From assembly GCF_000565285.1 (NCBI RefSeq), contig NZ_APVL01000010.1, positions 1 through 64,000 on the forward strand: DNA of 64,000 nucleotides. The letters are read 5' to 3'. This DNA is from Cytobacillus firmus DS1. Lineage in GTDB: Bacteria > Bacillota > Bacilli > Bacillales > Cytobacillaceae. The stretch's first letter is position 1, and each line of letters begins with the position of its first letter. The notes below the pieces were generated by a model. The model had not been told where the DNA came from. It made no database searches and was given only the letters and a program-made list of their open reading frames with translations. This document shows positions 25,998 to 35,134 of this stretch, one piece after another. The position numbers and the translations under genes were made by a program.

Positions 25998-26043
25998 CCA
26001 ATAAAAATGCAGATACACAACAAGGTATCTGCATTTTTATTGG
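25998..26043. terminator. Perfect 19-bp inverted repeat, possible terminator
   Basis: Arms CCAATAAAAATGCAGATAC (25998-26016) and its exact complement (26025-26043) around an 8-base loop. A/T runs sit inside the stem rather than after it, so it differs from the usual terminators of this window. Confidence 0.45.
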
Positions 26044-26303
26044 TTGAAATTCCACAGCAAGCATTCCTTGTTACAATCATTTTTTTAAATAGACAAACCT
26101 CACCTCAACATATTAGGTAGATGTTCTTTTCATTTAAAATGATTACAAGTTCAGCCACATAAAGAATTTCAATTCCCCTTCCGTATTTCTCCTAGTTTGA
26201 GCATATCTGCAAGTCCAGGAAAAAGCAACAAAATTTTTGAGATACTTTTTTAATTTAGGCTCTTTTCGCATAAATAGTTGTTCTTTGCCTATTAATGTTG
26301 GCC

Positions 26304-26477
26304 GTTGATTTCCGCTCCGGGCTGCTCGCTTTCCGCGGGGCGGGCGGTGCGCGGAAAGCAGGGTCTCACCTGTCCCGCTACTCCCGCAGGACTTTGAATA
26401 AGCTTCCTTGAGTAAACACCGCACGAAGAAAATGCGATAGCATTTTCGAGGATCTCGCACCTTCCGCTCCAATCAAC
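26304..26477. repeat. GC-rich dispersed repeat element
   Basis: About 174 bases, strikingly GC-rich against the surroundings, bounded by GTTGAT and ATCAAC with the direct repeat TTCCGCTCC inside each end. Internal hairpins: GCTTTCCGCG/CGCGGAAAGC (26328-26337 and 26350-26359) and GAAAATGC/GCATTTTC (26428-26447). The wording (CTTTCCGCG, CCGCTACTCCCGCAGGA, TCTCGCACCTTCCGCTCC) is a pattern I recall as recurring between genes in Bacillaceae genomes; copy number cannot be checked here. Confidence 0.55.
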
Positions 26478-26568
26478 TCAGTAAATAATATACAAAAAGC
26501 AACAAACCTTACGAAAACAGCCTTAATTTATGTCAGAGCTCATCCAGATTTTAAAGGGAACGATTATG

Positions 26569-26718
26569 TTATTTTGTTTCCCTGTGCAAGGTGTGCTTTT
26601 TTAGCTTTGGAGAGTATTTCATTAATTCAATTCTTTCAGGATTATTTCTTTTATTTTTAGTTGTTATATAGTTGCGTTCCCCTGTTTCAGTGCATGCCAA
26701 AGTAATTTTCACTCTCAT
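26569..26718 (-). CDS. rpmG: 50S ribosomal protein L33, zinc-free (C-) form
   Basis: 49 residues ([20 protein letters not shown] to LHRETK). The zinc-binding form has two CxxC pairs; here only Cys9 remains (CTET, and YSPKLKK in place of the second pair), so this is the Zn-independent paralogue. Such copies replace the zinc form on ribosomes during zinc starvation, releasing metal. The ATG overlaps the zagA stop (ATGA), so it is coupled to a Zur-regulated metallochaperone gene, which agrees with that role. Confidence 0.93.
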   Translation of the reverse strand: MRVKITLACTETGERNYITTKNKRNNPERIELMKYSPKLKKHTLHRETK

Positions 26719-27917
26719 ATTATTTCCTCCATCGTATTAGTATGAAAAGCTGGCATCCGGTCAGAAAGCCTGCTCCAATCTGAAATCATTTCTTTATCGG
26801 TTAGTAAACAGCCATCCAGACTTGATGCGATCTGATCTTGTTTCATACCCAGGCCAATAAACACGAGCTCTGTCATCCTGTCTCCATAATCCTTATCCCA
26901 CCTATCAAGCAGTTCTGGTTCCTCTTTTAAGATTTCGTTTCTCTCCATCTCTGGAAGTGCTGCAATCCATTCCCCTGCCCCTTGCAGTGTTATAGATGGA
27001 CCGGCCTGAGACAGGAGACCGGCTATGTCATTTCGGGAAGCCAGCCAATAAAAACCTTTGGCTCTCACAATATCTACCGGAAAATCTTCAAGCCATCGCA
27101 TAAATCTTTCTGGATGGAAAGGCCTTTTTCTTCTATAGACAAATGATGAAATTCCATATTCTTCAGTTTCCGGCGTATGCTCCTCATTCAGTTCCTTAAT
27201 CCATCCTGCTCCCTGGCTTACTTTTTCAAAGTCAAAAAGACCTGTATTAAGTATTTCTTTTAATTCAACCTCTGAATTTACAGCTTTAATTATTTTTGCC
27301 TCCGGATTTAACTTTTCTAATACTGCCTTAAGTTCATCCGCACTTTCTGAATCAACCAGATCCAGTTTGTTCAGCACCACGACATTTGCGAATTCAATCT
27401 GATCAATTAATAAGTCAACAACTTCCCGGACGTCACTTTCATCTGTACCCTGTTTGCGGTCCAAAAGTGTTTCACCGGATGCAAAGTCATGCCAAAAACG
27501 ATTAGCATCTACAACTGTAACCATGGTGTCGAGCGTGCACCTTCTTGAAAGATTAATTCCCAAACTTTCATCCATATAAGTAAAAGTCTGGGCAACCGGA
27601 ATAGGTTCTGAGATGCCTGAGGATTCAATCAGAATATTATCGATACCCCCTTCTTTAACCAGCCTTTCCACTTCTATCATTAAGTCTTCTCTCAGGGTAC
27701 AGCAGATACAGCCATTTTGAAGCTCTACGAGTTTTTCATCAGCCCTTGAAAAACCCCCTTTTTTTACCATTGATGCATCAATATTGACTTCACTCATATC
27801 ATTTACAATCACTGCCATTTTCTTATTGCCGTGATTATTTAAAATGTGGTTCAGCAGAGTGGTTTTTCCTGAACCTAAATAGCCGCTCAGTACAGTGACG
27901 GGTATCTTCTGTGTCAT
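26715..27917 (-). CDS. zagA: CobW/COG0523 GTPase, zinc metallochaperone (YciC/ZagA)
   Basis: The start is the ATG at 27917 behind AAAGGAGAG. 400 residues. G1 [14 protein letters not shown], the metal-binding CxCC motif ([13 protein letters not shown]), ESSGISEP, G4 NKLD and a C-terminal CobW_C domain ([21 protein letters not shown] onward). B. subtilis YciC (ZagA) is a GTPase chaperone induced by zinc limitation that supports zinc-requiring folate synthesis. Two Zur-like operators lie upstream and the zinc-free rpmG is coupled downstream. Confidence 0.9.
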   Translation of the reverse strand: MTQKIPVTVLSGYLGSGKTTLLNHILNNHGNKKMAVIVNDMSEVNIDASMVKKGGFSRADEKLVELQNGCICCTLREDLMIEVERLVKEGGIDNILIESSGISEPIPVAQTFTYMDESLGINLSRRCTLDTMVTVVDANRFWHDFASGETLLDRKQGTDESDVREVVDLLIDQIEFANVVVLNKLDLVDSESADELKAVLEKLNPEAKIIKAVNSEVELKEILNTGLFDFEKVSQGAGWIKELNEEHTPETEEYGISSFVYRRKRPFHPERFMRWLEDFPVDIVRAKGFYWLASRNDIAGLLSQAGPSITLQGAGEWIAALPEMERNEILKEEPELLDRWDKDYGDRMTELVFIGLGMKQDQIASSLDGCLLTDKEMISDWSRLSDRMPAFHTNTMEEII

Positions 27918-27937
27918 GAATTCTCTCCTTTTAACAT

Positions 27938-27958
27938 AAATAGTATTCATTACGATTT
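27938..27958. promoter_or_regulatory. Zur box 1 (zagA proximal)
   Basis: A 21-base site with right half ATTACGATTT matching the B. subtilis Zur consensus and left half AAATAGTATT carrying two mismatches. It lies 20 bases upstream of the zagA start. Confidence 0.75.
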
Positions 27959-28027
27959 ACAGCAGGTTAGTACCCCCTCATCTGATTAGGTGTAATGTTG
28001 ACTCGAAAATATTGATGAGTTTCTAAT

Positions 28028-28048
28028 AAATCGTAATTGTTACGATTT
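28028..28048. promoter_or_regulatory. Zur box 2 (central, near-perfect)
   Basis: Arms AAATCGTAA and TTACGATTT around TTG. It differs from the consensus palindrome at one position only. Located 110 bases above zagA and about 165 bases above the divergent permease gene. Confidence 0.85.
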
Positions 28049-28173
28049 AAATCATATTTAAGTTTTCTTTCGATTGCAAGGATAAACTATATATTTTTTT
28101 ACCCTTCGATTCTCCTATCCTTTCAAAATGCTCATAATATCATTTACATTTTCATAAAATTAATATAGAGTAT

Positions 28174-28194
28174 AAAACGAAATCATTACGATTT
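28174..28194. promoter_or_regulatory. Zur box 3 (permease proximal)
   Basis: Right half ATTACGATTT is exact; left half AAAACGAAAT has two mismatches. It lies 20 bases upstream of the permease start, so it would cover its promoter or transcript start. Confidence 0.75.
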
Positions 28195-28214
28195 TTAAAT
28201 ACAGGAGGATCCTT

Positions 28215-29207
28215 ATGAACCGAGTTTTTCGCAGCCATATCATTGATATAACGGGCATAATTTTGATAGCCATTCTGGTATATTTCATATCTTTCAGCTC
28301 CGGCTTAGGTTTATCTTTTGATATTCCCCCTTCTCTGTTAAATCTGAATGTTATCTTTATCAGCATCCTAATAGAAGCGTTGCCTTTTGTCCTGATAGGT
28401 GTGCTGATTGCAGGGTTTATCCAAATTTTCATTACAGAAGACCATATAAAAAGGTGGATTCCGAAAAATAGAACGGCTGCTGTTGTCATGAGCTGTGTGG
28501 CAGGCGCCCTTTTTCCAGCGTGTGAATGCGGTATTGTCCCCATCATCCGGCGGCTTATGTCTAAGGGTGTTCCAGTATATGCAGCGATTGGTTTTATGCT
28601 GACTGGTCCCCTGATTAATCCCATCGTCATTGCTTCTACATACATGGCTTTTGGAAACGATTTTGAAATGGCGGGCTTACGAATGGGACTGGGATTCCTA
28701 ATTGCCATAATAGTTGCCTTTAGCGTGAGCATCATCTTTAAGTCCGGGCAATTAAAGGAAAGTATTCACTTGCCCCACAGCAGCGAAAAAAATCGTTCCT
28801 TCCTTGACAGGGTTTGGTCGATGCTGACCCCTTCAATCGATGAATTTTTTGACATGGCCAAATATTTAATTATTGGTGCTTTATTAGCTTCCATTGTACA
28901 AGTCTATATGCCGGCAAAAACATTTTTGCAAAGTGCAGATAATCCGGTAGTATCCTTGCTGATCATGATGGGTTTTGCTTATGTTTTGTCACTATGCTCC
29001 GAGGCCGACGCATTTATTGGTGCTTCATTCAGCAGCATATTTCCTAAGTCTTCCGTACTGGGGTTTTTGATCTTCGGGCCGATGATCGATTTTAAAAATA
29101 CAATCATGATGCTTAGTGTGTTTAGGATGAAGTTTGTTCTTGGAATATTAGCGCTGACTGCTTCGGTTGTCTTTTTCACGCTGCTTTTTGTACAGAATTT
29201 CATTTAG
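28215..29207 (+). CDS. COG0701/DUF318 family permease, Zur-regulated
   Basis: 330 residues, about eight membrane helices in two halves, with the family motifs FPACECGIVPIIRRLMSKGVP and MLTGPLINPIVIASTYMAFG in the first half and LCSEADAFIGASF in the second. Relatives include B. subtilis YcgR. The transported species is not established. A Zur-like box directly before the gene and a His-rich downstream partner point to zinc or another divalent metal. ATG with AGGAGG upstream; the next gene starts ten bases after the stop. Confidence 0.85.
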   Translation: MNRVFRSHIIDITGIILIAILVYFISFSSGLGLSFDIPPSLLNLNVIFISILIEALPFVLIGVLIAGFIQIFITEDHIKRWIPKNRTAAVVMSCVAGALFPACECGIVPIIRRLMSKGVPVYAAIGFMLTGPLINPIVIASTYMAFGNDFEMAGLRMGLGFLIAIIVAFSVSIIFKSGQLKESIHLPHSSEKNRSFLDRVWSMLTPSIDEFFDMAKYLIIGALLASIVQVYMPAKTFLQSADNPVVSLLIMMGFAYVLSLCSEADAFIGASFSSIFPKSSVLGFLIFGPMIDFKNTIMMLSVFRMKFVLGILALTASVVFFTLLFVQNFI

Positions 29208-29217
29208 GAGGATTGCT

Positions 29218-30195
29218 ATGAAAATCCATTTTCAGCAGGCTTTGAGAGCGCTGATTCTGCTGGCTTTTTGCGGATTGATTTTTCAGCTTCATCATACAGG
29301 AGACATAACCAAGTATATTAATCCGAAATATGTCCGCTTAAGTCAATCCGCTTCCATACTGTTTTTATTTTTATTTTTCATTCAGATTACCAGGATATGG
29401 ACTTCCAAAGGAGACGAAGTTGTTCATAAACACCATCACGGTCAGGACTGCTTCCACCAAGATGATCATACCTGTTCTCATCATCATCATGATCATGGTG
29501 ATACACCGTTTACAGTGAAAAAGCTGCTGTCTTATTCCATTATATTATTTCCGTTATTAACGGGATTCTTCTTGCCTGCAAAGACGCTGGATGCTTCAAT
29601 TGCTGAAAAAAAAGGCGGGCTGTCCATACTTGGCAATCAAAAACAAGAGGTGAACTCCTCGGAAAGTTTTGATGAATCAGACTTTGATCTTGAAGATTAT
29701 TCTTTTGAAGAGGAGATTGCAGAAACCGGGGAGCTCGAGCATGACCTGTCAGTAAATGAAGAAGCAGAGGAAATATCCAATGAGGAGTTTGAGCGATTAA
29801 AAAAGGAACTTTATTCGGCTCCTGCTATTAAAATGGATGATAAAGTTTTTAGCTTGTATTATGAGGAAATCAGTAAGGATATTGATAAATTCATTGGCAG
29901 GGAAATTGAATTTCAGGGATTTATTTATAAGGAAGATGGGCTGGATTCCAATCAGCTTGTCATTTCGAGATTTTTAATTACTCATTGTGTGGCAGATGCG
30001 AGTATGATTGGCTTTCTATCAGAGATAGAGGAAGCTCCGGAACTCTATGATAATATGTGGGTCAAAGTTAGCGGAGTCATAGAAAAGGCAGCCTATAATG
30101 GGACAGAGATGCCGATGATTAAAATTAAAGAATGGAAAGAAATTGAGGAGCCTTTTATTCCATATCTGTATCCATTAACCATAAAAATCTTATAG
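29218..30195 (+). CDS. TIGR03943 (YcgQ-like) membrane protein with His-rich loop
   Basis: The start is the ATG at 29218 after AGGAGG. 325 residues. Two N-terminal membrane helices, then a His/Asp-rich loop at about residues 65-97 (HKHHHGQDCFHQ and TCSHHHHDHGD) that should bind divalent metal, a third helix, an acidic linker, and the conserved C-terminal domain (IGREIEFQGFIYKED, FLITHCVADASMIGF, WVKVSGVIE). This family pairs almost always with DUF318 permeases as a putative two-part transporter. The His-rich stretch and Zur box suggest zinc capture and delivery during starvation. Confidence 0.85.
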   Translation: MKIHFQQALRALILLAFCGLIFQLHHTGDITKYINPKYVRLSQSASILFLFLFFIQITRIWTSKGDEVVHKHHHGQDCFHQDDHTCSHHHHDHGDTPFTVKKLLSYSIILFPLLTGFFLPAKTLDASIAEKKGGLSILGNQKQEVNSSESFDESDFDLEDYSFEEEIAETGELEHDLSVNEEAEEISNEEFERLKKELYSAPAIKMDDKVFSLYYEEISKDIDKFIGREIEFQGFIYKEDGLDSNQLVISRFLITHCVADASMIGFLSEIEEAPELYDNMWVKVSGVIEKAAYNGTEMPMIKIKEWKEIEEPFIPYLYPLTIKIL

Positions 30196-30203
30196 TACAA
30201 TTC

Positions 30204-30229
30204 AAAAGGGACTCTGCAGAGTCCCTTTT
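30204..30229. terminator. Bidirectional terminator
   Basis: A perfect inverted repeat with arms AAAAGGGACTCTG and CAGAGTCCCTTTT, flanked by A and T residues, between convergent genes. Its right edge touches the stop codon of the chemoreceptor gene. Confidence 0.85.
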
Positions 30230-31916
30230 ATAATTTAAATCTCGACACAACGTCCTGCAATTTTTCAGAAAGGTTTGCAAGAGACTCTGCTGATGATGAT
30301 ACCTCTTCCATTGTGGCGAGCTGCTCTTCTGTTGCAGCTGAAGTTTCCTGTGAAGCTGCTGCGTTTTTTTCTGAAATGTCCTGCACACTTGACACGACAT
30401 CAATAATCTGGGTGGTTAAGGCAGTCAGTTCTTCCACTGAGGATGAGACTTCTTCAACTTTGTATGTTACATCACCCATTGAATGGGCGATCTCAGCAAA
30501 AGCTGCACTTGCTTCCATTGTATCTTCGAGGCCATCCCTTACCTGTTCATTTCCTTTTTCCATTGCCAGAACGGCAAACTTTGTTTCTTCCTGAACAAGC
30601 CCTATCATTTGCTGAATTTGAATGGCAGATTGCTTGGAACCCTCTGCCAATTTACGGACTTCGTCAGCGACAACAGAAAAGCCTCTGCCATGCTCACCTG
30701 CCCTTGCAGCTTCAATCGCTGCATTGAGTGCAAGCAAATTTGTCTGTTCTGCAATATTCGTGATCAATTCCACGATATTGCTGATTTCTCTTGATCGTGA
30801 TTCGAGCGTATAAATATGCTGAGCGGCGCTGCCTACTGAAGTATTTATTTCATTCATTTGCCTTACAACATTATCAACTGAATTAGTGCCTTTTTTAGTT
30901 AAAAAATCTGCCTTTTCCGCTGCTTCAAGCATCAGCTCGCTGCTTAAAGAAATCTGCTGCATTCCGGAAGAAATCTCCTCCATTGAAGAAGATACCTCTC
31001 TGAAACGGTGAAGCTGCTGTTCCGTGCCAAGGGCATTTTTCTGCGAAATAGCTGCTACCTGTTCTGAAGCCAAAGAACTTTCTTCTGCACTTGCAGCCAG
31101 CTGCTCACTGCTTGATGCGACTTGTTCTGATGTGCTTCTTACCTGGGTGACTACAGACCTCAAGTCCTGGACCATCTTATTTAATGATAAAATAAACGCT
31201 CCTATTTCATCCCGGTTTTTTACTTTAATAGAGGTCTGACTTAAATCTCCTCCTGCCACTTTGTCTATTGCTGCTGCAGCCAGATTAATTGGCCTGGATA
31301 TCATTCTGCTTATAAAATAAGCGATCGTCATCGCAGCCAGGATGGCAGCAATCGTAATGATTAAAGTAATGACCTGAGCCGATTTTACACTGGAAACTGT
31401 TTCATTTATCCCGGCATCTAATTGGGTTTCATAAAATTTTACAAGTTCATCCGCTTTTTTGTTAAATTCCTGGCTGACCTGTTTATCAGAGGTTTCAACT
31501 AATGACATGTAGGCATTATTTTCTTCCAGCTTAAATTTAATTTCTTTATCAATAATGCTCTGGTAGCGATCATGGAGCACTTTCAGCTCTTTCGCCAATT
31601 CCTTTTCTTCTTTATTGCTGGTTAATTTATTCAGTTCATTGATATGATGTTCCATTCTCTTGCGGGAACTTTCATAGTCACTAAGATATGTAGAGTCGCC
31701 TGTCAGGAGATAGCCGCGGATTCCCCCTGCTTCATTCATAAGCTCTGTCTTCAGGGTTTTTACCAGCATCACTTCAGAGATATTTTCATCTAGTAAGCTC
31801 TGATAATTTCGGTTAACGTTACCGAGTTCAAAATTCGATAAACCGGAGACAAGACCAAATAATAAAAGGACAGATAAAAACCCGAGGAACAGTTTTTTTG
31901 CCACAGATAATTTCAT
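30228..31916 (-). CDS. Methyl-accepting chemotaxis protein
   Basis: 562 residues. TM1 about 7-27, a helical extracellular sensor of ~150 residues (four-helix bundle type), TM2 about 181-204, HAMP 205-258, then the cytoplasmic signalling coiled coil with the hairpin tip [26 protein letters not shown] and [20 protein letters not shown] split across ~45 residues. It signals to CheA/CheW. The ligand is unknown. ATG after GAGGAAAAG. No sigma-D promoter was recognised upstream. Confidence 0.93.
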   Translation of the reverse strand: MKLSVAKKLFLGFLSVLLLFGLVSGLSNFELGNVNRNYQSLLDENISEVMLVKTLKTELMNEAGGIRGYLLTGDSTYLSDYESSRKRMEHHINELNKLTSNKEEKELAKELKVLHDRYQSIIDKEIKFKLEENNAYMSLVETSDKQVSQEFNKKADELVKFYETQLDAGINETVSSVKSAQVITLIITIAAILAAMTIAYFISRMISRPINLAAAAIDKVAGGDLSQTSIKVKNRDEIGAFILSLNKMVQDLRSVVTQVRSTSEQVASSSEQLAASAEESSLASEQVAAISQKNALGTEQQLHRFREVSSSMEEISSGMQQISLSSELMLEAAEKADFLTKKGTNSVDNVVRQMNEINTSVGSAAQHIYTLESRSREISNIVELITNIAEQTNLLALNAAIEAARAGEHGRGFSVVADEVRKLAEGSKQSAIQIQQMIGLVQEETKFAVLAMEKGNEQVRDGLEDTMEASAAFAEIAHSMGDVTYKVEEVSSSVEELTALTTQIIDVVSSVQDISEKNAAASQETSAATEEQLATMEEVSSSAESLANLSEKLQDVVSRFKL

Positions 31917-32286
31917 GACTTTTCCTCATTTCCAGAAAAAATAGGATATTCCACTTATAATTTACCATGAACACACCTGGTAAGTCAGGTTCTTTTTACC
32001 TATAAGCTCGTATAATTACAGAAAGTTCTCCTCCTTTTGCAATTATTTGTATAAAAAACAAAGAAAATGCCGCTAATCCGGCTGGCAGATTAGCGGCAAC
32101 TATGCAGACCAAAGATCCTTAGGGAGGAGATCTTCTATATTATTGTATTAAAAGGGACTGAAAAGGTGTGGACAAACCCCTCCGCTATTTGCTTATTTTT
32201 CGGTAAACTTTTCTGCGCTGTATAAAGTGTATTAAAACCAGTTCATGCACCTCAACTAAGAAACTTGGTATTGGTGCATAATGTCG
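31917..32286. other. 370-base intergenic region
   Basis: Upstream of the chemoreceptor there is a small hairpin ACCTG/CAGGT near 31975-31993. At 32068-32098 lies a strong hairpin that probably ends VanW transcription. Between 32100 and 32286 a short GATCC/GGAGATC pairing is present but no ORF or clear promoter is recognised. Confidence 0.4.
32068..32098 (-). terminator. Probable terminator downstream of VanW gene
   Basis: Arms TGCCGCTAATC (32068-32078) and GATTAGCGGCA (32088-32098). On the minus strand the stem runs into TTTTCTTTGTTTTTT. It is 189 bases past the VanW stop, so the untranslated tail would be long. Confidence 0.55.
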
Positions 32287-33315
32287 TTATACTGCTTTCT
32301 TAAGCATTCCCTCATATTTTTTTGCGGTTCTGATTTCAATTGTTAAGACACCATTTCCGAAGTTTGCTTTTACAAGAAGCGGGATGCCGGTTGTGTTTTC
32401 AAATCTGAAATCTTTTCCTCCATAGGAAACTGTTGCGTCCCTGCCCTTTGGGACATATCCCACCGTTACAGAATGGTGGTGTTTTTCTACATAACTGACT
32501 CCGACTTTATCAACAGCATTGTAAAGAGTGGAGGATGTTTGGCAAATACCTCCCCCAATGCCCATTACGAGCTTGCCATTAATTGCTTCTTCTGCAGGCT
32601 GATATCCATGCGCTTCATCACTGGGTCCTACTGTTGTATTAAAGGAAAAATGATCTCCCTCACCAAGAATGATATTATTGATGGCTTCTGCTGAGAGTTC
32701 AATGTTTTTTGTCCTGCCTGCCACGCCGCTGTTGAAATTGGTTGTATAAGACGCGACGATCACTTCGCCTAAATGCGGTACATCTGCAGGATCATAACCG
32801 CTTTCTGAAACATAGAGCGGCAGCTCAACATCCCCGCCGTTTACAGAAGCAGCAAAAACCTTATCCACTAATTCGCTTTCTTCAAGAATAATCTCGGGCT
32901 GTCCTTTAATGATATTGCCATCGGGACCAATTTTGTCAAGGGTCATCCTTTGGTCGTAGCCTTTCATTGTATCCGTTCCGCGCGCTATTTCTTTGGCCCA
33001 TTGCGCAAGATCTGCTTTATATTTTTCATCATCCTCTCCAAATCCCATTTCAGCAGGGCTGAAGGTCTTTAGTACTGCTTTTGTATCAGGATCGATGACA
33101 TTAACCAGAACCGGCTTTATTTCTTCCTTCTTTTCTTCCTCTTTTGCCTGCTCCTCTGCCTTTGCCTCCTCTTTTGCCTTTTCTTCTTCTTTAGCCTTCT
33201 CTTCCGCAGCCTTTTTCTCCGGCTCATTATCGCCGGCAACTTTTCCTGAACACCCGGCTAATCCTATGAAACAGACAATTAACAAAAGTGCTATTCCCCA
33301 TTTTCGCTTAGTCAT
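32287..33315 (-). CDS. VanW family lipoprotein
   Basis: 342 residues. Lipoprotein signal peptide with lipobox LAGC (Cys22), then a ~40-residue Glu/Lys/Ala-rich spacer, a mixed domain (residues ~65-190), and the VanW domain from about 193 (NSGVAGRTKNIELSAEAIN, then FSFNTTVGP and MGIGGGICQTSSTLYNAV). It should sit on the outer face of the membrane in or near the wall. VanW is named from a vancomycin-resistance cluster, but chromosomal homologues are common in spore-formers with no known activity. No other resistance gene is present. Confidence 0.88.
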   Translation of the reverse strand: MTKRKWGIALLLIVCFIGLAGCSGKVAGDNEPEKKAAEEKAKEEEKAKEEAKAEEQAKEEEKKEEIKPVLVNVIDPDTKAVLKTFSPAEMGFGEDDEKYKADLAQWAKEIARGTDTMKGYDQRMTLDKIGPDGNIIKGQPEIILEESELVDKVFAASVNGGDVELPLYVSESGYDPADVPHLGEVIVASYTTNFNSGVAGRTKNIELSAEAINNIILGEGDHFSFNTTVGPSDEAHGYQPAEEAINGKLVMGIGGGICQTSSTLYNAVDKVGVSYVEKHHHSVTVGYVPKGRDATVSYGGKDFRFENTTGIPLLVKANFGNGVLTIEIRTAKKYEGMLKKAV

Positions 33316-33856
33316 TTTTCCCCCAGCTTTTTTAATATTAGCTTCCTTTTTCTATTTAGGAAGCTGTTTCCATTTTCTAATTGTATTCCCCGGCGAAGTA
33401 AGGTATTCCTGCCATTCTGCAAGTTAAGTTGTACCTTTTTACCTATTCAAAAACGCCTGCATTTAGGCAGACGTTGTTATCAGCTTAATATTGTCGGTTT
33501 AATTGTCGTATATTCTAACTCGGGTTATTCCGACATTCATATGTTTATTGGAGGATTATATTCCATATTTTCACAAGGAGCATCCAAGAGAAGATTTATT
33601 TTACAGTTTAAATTTAATCACCATTTATATACCCCTTTAAATACAAGAGCAGAGGACACTTTATACTTAATGGATCACTTTTAGAGATATTCGATAAAAA
33701 ATATGGAACAACTGTATAAACAATCAAAGCTTATAAGAATTACCGAAGCTCCTATAAAGTTGCAAATAAATTAACTCCCAGGCATTTTTGGCTAGGAGAA
33801 ACCTCTCAAATACTTACTTGGAGGTAATGGAAAACTCTCTATAAAGAACTTTTCAT
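33316..33856. other. 541-base AT-rich intergenic region
   Basis: Contains an imperfect hairpin AACGCCTGC/GCAGACGTT near 33454-33475, a 47-codon ORF at 33541-33684 without a ribosome site, and a weak hairpin CTCCCAG/CTAGGAG at 33775-33798 that may end transcription of the CaiB operon. Nothing else recognisable; gene decay is possible. Confidence 0.4.
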
Positions 33857-35071
33857 TTACCGGATTTTTCCTTTATCTTCATGTGTTTGAACGATTTTAT
33901 CATTTAATAATCCCTCAATCTTCGCTTCACAATACCCAAGATTTTTTAAGATTTCCTTCGAATTTTCTCCCAGTTTTGGAGGGGCTTGTTTAATCTCTGC
34001 TGGAGATATGCTTAGTTCAAACGGAAGCCGCGGAAGTTTAAATTCTTCGATGCTCGAATGTTCCACACTCTCCCACATCTTAATGGCTTTAACCTGCTCA
34101 TCCCCCGCAACTTCTGAAATCTTTTTGACCTTTGAGCTCGGGACGCCTGCTTCTGTCAAAAGTTTTACCCATTCATCAGCAGTTTTTGATTGTAGGATGT
34201 TTTCAATGCCTACTCTCAAATTCTCTCTATTTTCAACTCTTTTAGGATTCGTCTCATATCGAGTGTCTGTAACCCATTCCTCTTTGCCCAGCACTTTGCA
34301 TAACCGGCTAAATAATGAATTATTGGAAATTCCAATCATGACGGGTGCATCGCTTGCATAAAAAGCCCCATAAGGTGCAAAGGCAGTATGGCCTGCACCA
34401 TTCTTTCGGGGTTCCTTTCCTGTAGCAAGCCAGGATAGCATATGGTAGCCAACCCAAAAAACACCTGTTTCATAAAGAGAGGTTGTTACCAGCTGGCCTT
34501 CTCCCGTTTTTTCTTTATGAAAAAGGGCAGAAATAATGCCAATGGCTCCCCACATTGCACTTCCCTGATCCAGTACGGAAACTGGAACTCTTGCAATCTC
34601 TGACCCTTCTGCCCCGTTAATTCCAATAATGCCGGAATCTGCCTGGGCGATTGCATCGTACCCGGATCTTTCACGCAAAGGTCCGTTCTGTCCGTAAGCC
34701 GATAAAGAACAATAAACAAGGGAAGGATTAATTTCTTTTAATTTTTCGTAACCAAGTCCCATTTTTTCCGCTTTCTTGTAACGGAAGTTCTCTACAAACA
34801 CATCAGCTTTCTCAACAAGATCGTACACAATTCTTCGGCCAGCATCCTGCTTGAGGTCAATTACCACAGACTTTTTATTACGATTTATATGAAGGAAATA
34901 CACGCCTTCCCCATTCCAAAAGGGTCCCATGCCTCTTGAGTCATCTCCATTAACCGGCCTTTCAATTTTGATGATATCAGCACCTAAGTCCGCGAGAATC
35001 ATTGTTAAACTGGGACCTGAAATATTTGTAGTAATATCCACAACAGTTATACCTGATAACGGTCCTGACAT
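33857..35071 (-). CDS. CaiB/BaiF (class III) CoA-transferase
   Basis: 404 residues. Family start GPLSGITVVDITTNISGPSLTMILADLGADIIKIERP, nucleotide/CoA region RNKKSVVIDLK, and the catalytic Asp in ARVPVSVLDQGSAMWGAIGIISAL. Class III enzymes move CoA between carboxylic acids, often from succinyl-CoA to a dicarboxylate. Last gene of a four-gene minus-strand operon with acyl-CoA dehydrogenase, enoyl-CoA hydratase and an HMG-CoA-lyase-like protein, so it likely activates the operon's substrate. The acid cannot be named from sequence. ATG after GAAGGAGGAAC. Confidence 0.88.
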   Translation of the reverse strand: MSGPLSGITVVDITTNISGPSLTMILADLGADIIKIERPVNGDDSRGMGPFWNGEGVYFLHINRNKKSVVIDLKQDAGRRIVYDLVEKADVFVENFRYKKAEKMGLGYEKLKEINPSLVYCSLSAYGQNGPLRERSGYDAIAQADSGIIGINGAEGSEIARVPVSVLDQGSAMWGAIGIISALFHKEKTGEGQLVTTSLYETGVFWVGYHMLSWLATGKEPRKNGAGHTAFAPYGAFYASDAPVMIGISNNSLFSRLCKVLGKEEWVTDTRYETNPKRVENRENLRVGIENILQSKTADEWVKLLTEAGVPSSKVKKISEVAGDEQVKAIKMWESVEHSSIEEFKLPRLPFELSISPAEIKQAPPKLGENSKEILKNLGYCEAKIEGLLNDKIVQTHEDKGKIR

Positions 35072-35134
35072 CCTTGTTCCTCCTTCTTTTTAAAGAGAGG
35101 ACCAAATAATACTATGGCCCCTCGGGTTTTGGTT

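Larger units (their letters stand above)
25947..26568. other. 622-base intergenic region
   Basis: It holds a perfect 19-bp inverted repeat (25998-26043) and a GC-rich repeat element (26304-26477) in otherwise AT-rich DNA. A minus-strand ORF across 26143-26472 reads through the repeat and is rejected as coding. Confidence 0.6.

Noticed and set aside
26143..26472. Minus-strand ORF of 109 codons
   Set aside because: It reads through the GC-rich repeat and its hairpins, has no ribosome site and no recognisable protein pattern.
32287..33315. Vancomycin resistance from VanW
   Set aside because: No vanA/B ligase, vanH, vanX or vanRS is present; VanW-domain lipoproteins are common housekeeping genes in Bacilli.
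33541..33684. 47-codon plus-strand ORF in the AT-rich gap
   Set aside because: No ribosome site at the ATG, no family resemblance, and composition like the flanking non-coding DNA.
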